NCBI RefSeq assembly: GCF_963678635.1 | Contig: NC_087062.1 | Location: 72,447,345 to 72,511,344, forward strand | Source of the DNA: Symsagittifera roscoffensis | Lineage: Eukaryota; Xenacoelomorpha; Acoela; Convolutidae | DNA: 64,000 nucleotides | Direction of reading: 5' to 3' | In this document: piece by piece, positions 1 through 9,095 of the stretch | How positions within the stretch are numbered: position 1 is the stretch's first letter | Layout: each line of letters begins with the position of its first letter | Made by a program: the position numbers and the translations under genes | The notes under the pieces: generated by a model | The model's database searches: none | What the model was told of the DNA's origin: nothing | The model's input: the letters and a program-made list of their open reading frames with translations, nothing else

Positions 1-407
1 CATTTTTCCTAAATTTCACATATTGTATTAAAGACACTAACCTCCATGGTATTCTTCGTAATTATGACCCCATAACCCAAATGTACATCTTCTGTCCCAT
101 CACCAAGACCTTCAACGCCGAAGAATCCCGACCCTTCCTTATCCCGCACGAGTTTGTACAACCCATAGAAATCCCAATTTTAGAATTCATCCACAACACT
201 AAATTCAATCACAAATTATATAACTTAATCCAAAACACACCTTATGAGTTTGCAGTTGGCACTGAAGAACTAACCACTATCAAGGCACTTCAATTGCTTT
301 GGCCACTGCTTCAAACTAAAAATATCATCCGCATCTTAGCTAAACTACTAACAACTTCAGAACTAATTCACGACATCTTCCCCCACGGTTTTTTCCCCGA
401 CGACTAA
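1..407 (+). CDS. Partial ORF of unknown function, open to left edge
   Basis: A reading frame is open from the first bases of the window to TAA at 405-407; the first in-window ATG at 81 is probably internal. The visible product is about 130 residues, rich in Ile, Leu, Phe and Asn, with no motif I recognise. Three bases after the stop a strong donor (CAG|GTAAGT at 408-416) is followed by a pyrimidine-rich acceptor ending at 489. This would be a 79-base intron in the 3' untranslated region, followed by an AATAAA near 537. It may belong to a host gene or to the end of a retroelement. Function not assigned. Confidence 0.4.
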   Translation, partial: FFLNFTYCIKDTNLHGILRNYDPITQMYIFCPITKTFNAEESRPFLIPHEFVQPIEIPILEFIHNTKFNHKLYNLIQNTPYEFAVGTEELTTIKALQLLWPLLQTKNIIRILAKLLTTSELIHDIFPHGFFPDD

Positions 408-2480
408 CAGGTAAGTATGAATTAAATGAATATTACTAACTAATTAAAATATTAAAAAACTCACCATACTTTATTCATGTTTTCTTTAGATTTTTAGCCT
501 TCATCCGACGATCACCTACAAAAACCACAAAAGACAAATAAAAATCGCAAATTTCATCAAACAGATTTCAAAAATTCTATTAATCTCTTACACTTATAAA
601 TTTATAAATTTAATACCAATGCAGTAAATTCATTTCTAAAATTTTCCCCCACAAGCAGTAAATCTAATTATGATGAAAATTTGTATCTTAATATTCCCCC
701 ATGACTAGCAGTAAATTTCTAAATTCTATGTAGTACATTAAATAAATGCAAATGCAGTACTAACCTTTTGATATTTTCATTCATTCGCACAGAAATTCTA
801 TCCACACTCGCACAGCTCGCCCACGAAGAATTGTTTAAAATAATGAATTTCAGTTTCAAGTTTTCACACTCAACAACTCTAACATATAATAACATGTTTC
901 AAACTTTCCTTTAACCCGGTTGGAAAGGAATCATATACTAAACAAAACTAACCAACGCAGCTTACTAAATACCACAAATCATAGAATAACAGCATGACTT
1001 AGAAAAAGAAACCAACGGTACCCAAACCGGATTAACCCAGTTTAAAACTGGATAATTTATTCTTTTGAAGACTATTATAAAGTCTAAGAAAGAAATAATA
1101 AAACACAAAAAAGTCGAAAGACAAACCCATACCACAAACAATTTGATTTTTGAAAAAAGGACACAACCAACAAAACATAAGTAAGACCACAACAAACTCA
1201 ACATAAAACGTTGTCACATAACAGGACCCCTCACAAAAACCGCATGAAATCATACTCCCACTCCTGGCCTAACCCACCAGGAAGGACGTCCTGAGCATGC
1301 TCTATAGCCGGCCTAACCCACCGCGCTACATCCACGCTTTGTGACCACACCACTATTTTTAATAAGAGCTACTCAAGTGTGAGTAACTCTTCAAAATAAC
1401 CGAACTAAAACAAAAAGCTTTTGTGAAAACAACTAACTAAAATCATTATTAAAAAATATTAAACTAATAAAAGTTTTATAAAATGTAAAATCATATGATG
1501 CAATACATAGATCAGAATACAACACCAAGGACGAACATCAAAAGACAAGACGACCCCACTACACTCGAGAGAGAATGACCAACTACAATCGATATGCCGC
1601 TCACAATCACAACTCAAAGGATTTAGAGTACGACTTGACCTCGCAGAAAAGGACTTCATTGAACTAGACCAATGACCACCTCGATGTTCAAGTATACGTA
1701 CAGATCCGAGTAACCAGGCATCCCCTCCACGCACAATCTCCACGCCATTCCCAAACTAGATCATACACAAAAGAAGTTCTCCACGCAGAACAGAAAAACC
1801 TGACATAGCAAACCATTCTGAAATCAGATTTGAGTTTGTTGCAAAGACGTAGTCGTTGTCACTAGAAGACACAACGTCTTATGTCTCTAACTCCAGCTTC
1901 CTGGAACTTCCCTAACAAAAGAGGAAACGGAAGAAAATTATGATGTTCGCCAAAAACAAACGTCCATCATCCATCCTTCGAATTGCAGAAGAACTATTCT
2001 AAAAAACTCTGTAAAACCCGGATGGGTGGAACCTGATCTAAACTACATTTTATGATTGGATAAATTAAATGTTTTACCAATGTAAAGTATTTAATATTAA
2101 CCAATCATGATCCATCTAACTAACAACCCACTTATTTGTAAGTGCTGAAGTTACTTGTAATTTCAGCACCAGAGAGATTTGAATTTAACTTAGAAATTAG
2201 TTGGACTCTCCCGAGCACTTCAGCAGCCGCAATAAACCAGTATACCCTAGATCTATTGAGCCTAGCAGAGACTAGTTAAACAACCTGAGACTAGATAGTA
2301 TAAGAGTAAGATTAGGATCGGTATTAGACTAAGAAGTTGCACGAATCTATCCGGCCGAAAATAAGATAGCGTGACGAGCAGACGGTGTACCCTATCCGAA
2401 ATTACTCTATGAGTTACACTTCGGTCCTAACTCAAGATGAAATTTTTCTCGTCATGTTGTTCACTCTTGAAGTTTAAAGT
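408..2480. other. Mostly non-coding stretch with one coding-like segment
   Basis: No gene can be defined here. A 56-codon open stretch on the plus strand (1497-1667), rich in Asn, His, Arg and Asp, resembles the low-complexity C-terminal parts of retroelement Gag proteins, but no zinc knuckle is seen. The 12-base string GCCTAACCCACC occurs twice within 1267-1321. Around 2010-2250 the sequence has an LTR-like feel (TGTAAAACCC start, AATAAA near 2234), but I found no second copy in the window. Origin unresolved. Confidence 0.25.
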
Positions 2481-2487
2481 TTCAAAC

Positions 2488-2620
2488 AAGCTATTAAAGA
2501 GAAAAACCAGTCACTCTTGAGTCATCTCGGTCCCTTTACCTTGAACAAATAGGCGAAATCGACGAGGAGACCTTCGTAGATCTGTCTAAATATAGGTCAC
2601 TAGCCAGAACAACTCAGCAA
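2488..2620. repeat. Inverted partner of a segment inside the nearby MITE
   Basis: About 125 bases here reappear, reverse-complemented and nearly identical, at 3225-3352 inside the MITE at 2841-3390. The match covers the segments around ACTCTTGAGTCATCTCGG and GATCTACGAAGG. The copy here carries about six extra bases near 2607. The other MITE copies in the window lack this insert, so this is a local capture or inverted duplication. Confidence 0.75.
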
Positions 2621-2711
2621 CCATAAATTATTAGATCAATCCCAAGGCAAGACAGGATCTATTAATCAAATTTGAACTGGTTCTATTGATCCCTCGCCTT
2701 TGGAATGACTC

Positions 2712-3679
2712 TCACAAAAGAAAAAAACGTCTTTTGTTAAAATCTTTCTTGGCCCTTGCACCCATACCGGAGCTGACTTTGATCTAGGTCTCAATGCGCT
2801 TTGATTTGCAAGGAGTCGGATGGTTCCCCAATGTTGGTTTCTGGGGCGGATTTAGGGGAAGGGGGTGGGGGGCGGACGCCCTACCCTCAGGGATTCGACC
2901 CCCTGCCAATCCAAAGGGTCCCCCTTTTGATACTTTTTCAGAAATCCATTTTTGGCCGACCGACCCTAAAATTTTTCTAAAGGCGCCTTGGGCGCCAATA
3001 TATACTAACTTTGAGGGGGAGCGCGCGCCAAAAAAAAAGCGAGATTTTTTTTGTCAAAATTTTTCAAAAAATGCCCAAAAACGGCTTTTTTGACTGTTTT
3101 TTCAAAAATTTGCCTGCGGCGCACAAAATTCTGCCAAAGTAAGCCAAAATAGGGGCCAAACAGTGCTTGGGGAGAGCTCGAAAAATCAATTTGGTCGACC
3201 TAAAAAAAAAGGTCGTCAAATTTTTTGTTGCTGAGTTGTTAGTGACCTATATTTAGACAGATCTACGAAGGTCTCCTCGTCGGTTTCCCCTATTTGTTCA
3301 AGGTAAAGGGACCGAGATGACTCAAGAGTGACTGGTTTTTCTCTTTAAATCCGCCCCCCCCCCCTCGAGAAAATTCTAGATCCGCCCCTGGTTGGCTTAT
3401 GCTAATTTTTAACTCAATTTGGGTTGGGATAATCAATCGTGGCCGTACGCGCTGGTCAGCTTCCACAATATTTTTGAAATCAAGTCGAAAGCCGGCAGGA
3501 TAAGTCGGTAGAAGGCTGGCTTGGAGCCTTTCAAATCGGAATGAGCTGAGCTCATCCGACCATTCGTCTGCTTTTTCAAAAAGATCTGAGCACAACGAGT
3601 CCGAAATCAAGCGGGAGAGTGCGTAAAGTAGCAAAATATAACACAGACTCTTATCTCGATTGACATATATTTTTTAAAG
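2712..3679 (-). pseudogene. Minus-strand coding stretch split by a MITE
   Basis: Reading the minus strand from about 3679, a frame stays open to about 3399, where the MITE begins. When the MITE and one copy of its 8-bp TSD are skipped, the same frame continues from about 2832 to TGA at 2712-2714. The exact continuity of frame across the insertion and the locally raised GC content support a real coding sequence (about 120 residues in all) disrupted by the insertion. The product has Trp, Arg and Pro-rich parts but no family I recognise. It could be a host exon or part of another mobile element. Confidence 0.45.
2841..3390. mobile_element. hAT-like MITE with captured insert
   Basis: The terminal inverted repeats are of the CAGGGGCGGATYTAGG type (left end CTGGGGCGGATTTAGG; right end CTAGATCCGCCCCTG). 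They are flanked by an 8-bp TSD with one mismatch: GTTGGTTT at 2833-2840 and GTTGGCTT at 3391-3398. An 8-bp TSD and CAGGGGCGG-type ends are typical of hAT elements. No transposase ORF is present. At 550 bp this copy is longer than the two other full copies in the window (421 and 413 bp) because of the inverted segment at 3225-3352. Confidence 0.8.
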
Positions 3680-6506
3680 ATACCTTAAAACAATTTGAGG
3701 GATTATTGTTGCAAGTTTTTTAGCGGTACTAATTGTCGCTTGATGAAAGTAGTCGCTTTTTATGAGTTGTCGCTTTTGTAAATAATACCGTCTGTCGATT
3801 TCGACATTTGTTGCCGCGCGACATCCATGATTGAGCTCAATAAGGTGTAAAGATTTGTCTTAAGACTCCATAAAAAGTGGTTTCTGTTCATAAATAAGTC
3901 CTTGTTCTTAAAAATTTTGTTTGGTTTTGATTCAAGTCATAGCGCTTATTTGTTCATAGTTAAACTGGGTTGTGTTATTTTTTATTTTTTGGCGCAAACA
4001 TCAGAGAAGGAGTATAGTAAAAATACATATAGTGCATTCCGTTTACAAGTCCACGTAAAAGCTGTGAATTTTGCTTTAAAAAACTGTTGAGGATTCCGAG
4101 ACAAACTGTTGATGTTCAAAAAAATAATCTAACAGGTTACATGATTTCTTGATTTTGGAATCCAGGATCAACCGTACATTTTCTCCCCTGATTGTTTCCT
4201 GGATACACAAGAATTGGACTTTTTTTCGTTTCTCTGAAAAACTTTTCTCAAACAGGCTAAAAACTCCTATTTTTTGTTTGGAGTTTTTATATATGCCCTG
4301 ATCAATATCCGATATTTTGAAAATTCTAATTTTAAAAATAATCATCTTAGAAAAGTTCTGCAAAAATTTAGAAGTTTGATGCTTTCAGTAAAGGATTTGT
4401 GAAAAGAACTCTTACACAATTCAAATCGTTTCCAATGCATTGTAAATTCCAGACGATCAACCTTTTGGTGACTCTAGTTTTGAGAACTAAACTTTTGAGA
4501 ATTGTACGAAATTATATGGTTAGCATTTTTTCAATAATGAAAATTGTAGGACAAGCACTTTTGGTCAACCCGGGTGCATTCATTTTGAACAATCATTATG
4601 CATAAAACAGTCAATCAATCTTTTTAAACGAGCTCGCTAAATTTTCAGCTGCAGATTTTTTAAGCAAATTTATCTTGCTAATAGCGTAAAATGAATCATA
4701 GTTTGGTATCAATTGATTTTTTGACAACCTAGATCTATTTATTTGGGCCTCTAAGTCATCTTTTGAAAAAAAACAGCATTTTATAAATTGATATGGGTGA
4801 AGTAGAATTTAGTAGAATTTGCAGTTGATTGTTCACACGTCTTAGATTTTTTCTGGATTGCATGATGACACGGGCACCAAACCTTGCGGCTTATAAAGGT
4901 AAAGCATGGCATCTTAATGCAAATCATGTATCTTAATTTTTATTTTAGGACCAACTTTCATGCTTTTTATATTGTCTAACTGGACTTAACCGCCCCACTT
5001 GAGCTTTTTCAGACCTCTGAGTGCAATTAAAAAAAAGAAGCAAATGCTTGTTCAAGACCGAACGCGTTGAGAATGGACTCTCTGGCTCCGTTTATTCAAC
5101 AAGTCTTCATCAAAAGCATCTACGCCAGCTGTCAATTATACACTTAAACCCTCAGGAGTGATCATCCAAGTTGTTGTCTCAAAAACTGGGTGTTGTCTTC
5201 CAAACACTGTTTCAAGCGCCTCTTAAAGTCTTTGGCTCGAGAATGATCACAAATTTGCTCAGTTTTCAGCTCCTCTTCTTCTTGTTCTGTGCCGGGTTTG
5301 ATATTGAGCATATCTTCGGGCTTGGAAAAGAGGCCTATTTTAATGTTTTTCCTCGATAACTAAGACCTCATTTTTCGGAATATGAATGATAGAAATTCTA
5401 TTTATTTGTTTCGCCTAATTTACAATTTCCCGTTTGGCGTTTGGCTTTGCGCTTGTCCAGACAGTTTTCACGAATTTCAATTTTCATTGCATAAAAAGGT
5501 CTTCAATGGAGAAAACTCCACCTAAATTTCAATTGCTGGTCATCTTGGGTCCCTGAGATCCAAGTGTTAACAAAAAACAAATATATAGTTTTTGATAACA
5601 GCTAGATTTCAACTAGTTTTGAAATATTAAACTATATTTTCTTTCTCAAATTTTATTCTTTGCTCCAGATAAATTTTTTTTTCTTGCAACAGATAATCAT
5701 GATATATTGTTTCTCTCAGCAGTCTTAGAAAAATCGACTGAGTTCATTGAATGGAGTGCCGTCAGTAATTGCGAAGATAAACAAACGCGTTGACAAATAG
5801 GCGGAGATGAGCCGTTATCCCCCAACCAAGTGAAATTTAAAACGGTGGCTCTTTCCTAATATCCACATGATTTTATTATGGCAATCGTAGCATTCAATCG
5901 TATCACACAATCGTAGCATTCAGTTATATAGAAAATAAGTTTTCACTTGCGAAATCATTCATCTCAAGTAAAATTGCTTCTGCAAATCAATAAGCAGTCC
6001 ACCTACATTCGACCAGTTTGTTCTGGCCGTGTCCATTCTCTGTCCTTTTGACCCCCCCACTCAGTTGGCTTTGCATCTGTTGCCAACACTTTTTTCTTCA
6101 TCTTAAATTATTATTTCAAAAATTTCTCCGTGAATTTTTTTTTATTAATATAAAATTAACCAAAACACAAACTCTTTACTATCAAAATTGTTAATCAAAA
6201 TTGCATTAATCGCTTCTTGTTATCCGAAGCGATTAGGAGAAATTTTATTGCTTTAAAAATAAATTTATTCAAAACTTTAGTTTTTTTGTGGTAAGCGGGA
6301 GTGAGCTTGAATAGTGAAGTGGCAATAGTGAAAGCGACAATTCGTAAAGGGCGAAACTTAGCTTTAGAACATTTTTGTTGATACAAGATGTCAAAAAAGT
6401 TCTTGCTACTCAAAACTCAGTTCTGTCTAGGTTTATTTGAAATATTCATTCGCGATGTTTTTATTTCAACGATACAAAATCAATGACAACATAAAAACTG
6501 TAAACT
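3680..6506. other. AT-rich stretch, possible minus-strand exon remnants
   Basis: No gene is supported with confidence. On the minus strand, 5358-5162 reads open for about 65 codons to TGA. It starts just after an acceptor-like CTTAG and gives an acidic, Lys/Glu-rich product. Another short basic ORF lies at about 5490-5400. Their phases do not join simply, so I leave them as possible exons or pseudogene pieces. The rest shows nothing beyond low-complexity A/T runs. Confidence 0.25.
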
Positions 6507-6511
6507 CGCAC

Positions 6512-6819
6512 TGTGGCGCACTCTCGTATCCTGTAAGATCTAAAAAATCTGGTTCAACATCTGTAAATTATCGGCAATTTAAACAGATAATATGACAAAA
6601 TAAAGATGATATAAAATAAGGCAAACATCTTCCGGTTAACATGTTATCAAACGGTTTTTCAACAATCACAAAAATCTATAAATATTTTGATGGCAAACTG
6701 ACCTTAATCGAACAAACCAGTAGTTTTCAAGGCCTTTTGTCTAAGAAAATCTAATTTTAGCTTTTTCACTTTCGCGCTATAATGACGTCATTAATTTAAG
6801 ATTAATTTAAGCGCGAACA
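6512..6819 (-). repeat. 3' LTR of BEL/Pao element A
   Basis: On the element strand it starts TGTTCGCGC and ends GCGCCACA, so it has the TG...CA ends of an LTR. It matches 15698-16003 almost base for base. It contains a perfect TGACGTCA palindrome (6783-6790), a CRE/ATF-type site. The stop codon of the pol frame (6807-6809) lies inside this LTR. Confidence 0.93.
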
Positions 6820-7400
6820 TCTTCCGCGCCCAAAGGAGCGAAAACGGGTGCGAGTTTTACGGCCGGTCGAGTTAGCTCCCCAGAGCGGGTGGTAACTACA
6901 GCGGATCGGGCTATGTTGTCTTTTCCGTAATTAAGGGTTTTTATACGAGCCAGAGGGTAGTGTCCCCTTGGGCTGCGTTCGTCAACAATCCACACTAAAT
7001 CCCCTGTTTTCAAAATAACGTCACTATCGGAGTGCCACTTACTGCGTTTATTCAGCGCTGGCACATAATCTCGCAGCCAACGACTCCAAATTGCGTTGGC
7101 GTAGCTTTGCGCTCGGATATATTGCTTTCGATGGTCGAAGTGCTCCTGAAAAGAGAGAGAAGGGAAGCTAGTACCATTTCGGCCTAACAAAAAATGATTA
7201 GGAGCTAACACCTCAAAACCATCCGGAATTGGCCTTACTGATGTTATAGGTCGAGCGTTCAGTGATTGTTCTACAAGACAGAAAGTTGTTTCAAGGACTT
7301 CGGGAGTGAGCTTTCTACTTCCTATTATTGCGTAGAATACCCTTTTACAACACCGAACGAGACGTTCCCAAGAACCACCGTGATGCGGGGCTGCCGGGGG
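6807..7400 (-). pseudogene. pol: Element A pol: integrase C-terminal part
   Basis: This frame carries the end of the integrase core (a GGSWERLVR-type segment just after the frameshift) and the DUF5641-like C-terminal domain, with SYANAIWSRWLRDYVP and the LVWIVDERSPRGHYPLARI segment seen in BEL/Pao Pol. It is out of frame with the upstream integrase ORF because of a run of seven C residues (G run at 7396-7402 on the plus strand); six would restore the frame. The frame ends inside the 3' LTR. It aligns closely with 53600-54160 of element B. Confidence 0.85.
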
Positions 7401-8139
7401 GGTTAAATTTCCACTTAATACCCTTTTTCGCCAGCTCTGGGGGTGCTTGAACGTTCCACGACTGAATACAATTTAAGAATTCTTTCTCGGCTCCCACAAA
7501 ATTGGTGCCGTTATCAGACCAAATGACTGATGGAGTGCCGCGACGGGCAATGAATCTTTCGATTCCCATTACACACGAACTCGTGTCCATGGATGCGACA
7601 ATCTCAATATGTACAGCTCTGGTGGTCATACATGTAAAAAGGAAGCACCATCGTTTTTCAGAACTCCTCCTGATTGGGACGTAAAAGGGTCCAAAGTAAT
7701 CAACACCACAGTTTGTGAAGGGAGGCTGGCGGTAACCAAGCCTTTCAACTGGAAGCTCTGCCATCATAGGTGTGACAGTTTTGGCTTTGCGCTTCCTACA
7801 TATAAGGCAGTGGACTTCAATGGACTTTAATAAAGAGCGAAGGTTCAAGATTGCGAACTCTAAGTGAATTACAGCTCGCAGGTAGTCTAAGAACTGGTGC
7901 TGATAGCGATAATGAATTTCAATTACGAACAATTTCACCAGAGAATGCCTTCCATCAAGGATTATGGGGTGTTTTGTGTCATATTCACCTTCAACTAGGC
8001 GACGAATTCGCCCAGTTGAACGAATGAGGAATGCAGGACCCATAAACGGTGCATATTGTGCAATACGACTAGACTTTTTGACGGTTTTGTTGCAGGACAT
8101 GAGTAAATATTCCGCTTCAAAAGATTCCTTTTGGGACAT
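7345..8139 (-). pseudogene. pol: Element A pol: integrase H2C2 and core
   Basis: A 264-codon frame holding the integrase zinc-binding region (CLICRKRKAKT near residue 115) and the DDE core, with GVDYFGPFYVPIRR, MGIERFIARRGTP and WSDNGTNFVGAEKEF. These are the usual BEL/Pao integrase blocks. Directly upstream the RNase H frame ends in TAG (8138-8140), where element B reads a sense codon, so this break is a nonsense mutation and not a gene boundary. At the downstream end the frame is lost in a C homopolymer. Confidence 0.88.
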
Positions 8140-9095
8140 CTACAAAAGTCGTTGTTTGGCGGTTTCTAATTCAACCGGATCGGTTATTTCCTTGACTTTA
8201 TTGCGGTAGTGCCGGTGTTTCGGACTAAGTCTGAGCATGAAGGCAACCACTCGCTGGAAATTACGAAACGAGCTGAATTTTTCCCATGCAAATAAAATGG
8301 GTTGTTTTTGTTTTTGTGCAACGTTTGAAAAATTAGAGGCCTGCTGTAAACCTTCATTAAGGTCACAAGCGGGACCAGCCAGGCGGATTTTCTTAAGTAT
8401 TTCTATGCTCGGCTTGAACGGCCACTCGCCACTTTTCAGCAGACTTGGCCCGTTCACCCAGCTGCTTGTTTTTAAGGACTCCGCTGAGATTCCTCTGGTT
8501 CCCGTATCAGCAGGGTTGTCTCCACTTAAGACGTGAAACCACTGGTCTACAGTCGTACTTTCCAGAATCTCTCCAATCCGGTTTGCCACGAACGTGGGTT
8601 GCTTACTACCTGAGTTTAACCACTGGAGCACAGTGGTGCTGTCAGTCCACATGAACGTGTTTGACACAGGAATGGTTAGAGCTTTGAGGACATCTTCCTT
8701 CAAGCGGGTAGCGAGTAACGCGGCCTGCAGTTCAAGCTTCGGGATGGAAAGCGCTTTCATGGGCGCGACTCTTGCTTTTCCAAAGACGAAGGCAACTTGT
8801 GTTTCGAGTGAAGTTTTCACACGGGCGCGAAGAAAAGCTACAGCACAAAAAACTTCTTCTGAGCTGTCACCGAAGATGTGTAACTCAACCCAATTGACTG
8901 GTGCGGAGAAGTAGCTGCGCTTTATACTCATTTTCCCTAGAGATGGCAAACCAGAGTGCCAGGCAAGAAATTTTGTCTTGATATCAACGGGCAGCTCATC
9001 ATCCCATTGTTGACCATGAATGCGCCAGATTTCTTTCAACAATAATCGCGCTCTTACGGTATAGGGCGCTACGAGACCTATGGGGTCGAAAACAG
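8140..9095 (-). pseudogene. pol: Element A pol: end of RT and RNase H
   Basis: Frame with the connection region (RIHGQQWDDELP) and RNase H: ELHIFGDSSEEVFCAVAFL, PKLELQAALLATRL, FMWTDSTTVLQWLNS and LSGDNPADTGTRG give the Asp-Glu-Asp-Asp set expected of RNase H. The RT frame upstream and this frame are offset. Compared with element B, about 11 bases are missing near 9095-9110, which causes the shift. It ends in the TAG at 8138-8140. Confidence 0.88.

Noticed and set aside
81-407. Retroviral-type env for the first ORF
   Set aside because: No signal peptide, no transmembrane segment and no cysteine pattern are visible, so there is no basis for this call.
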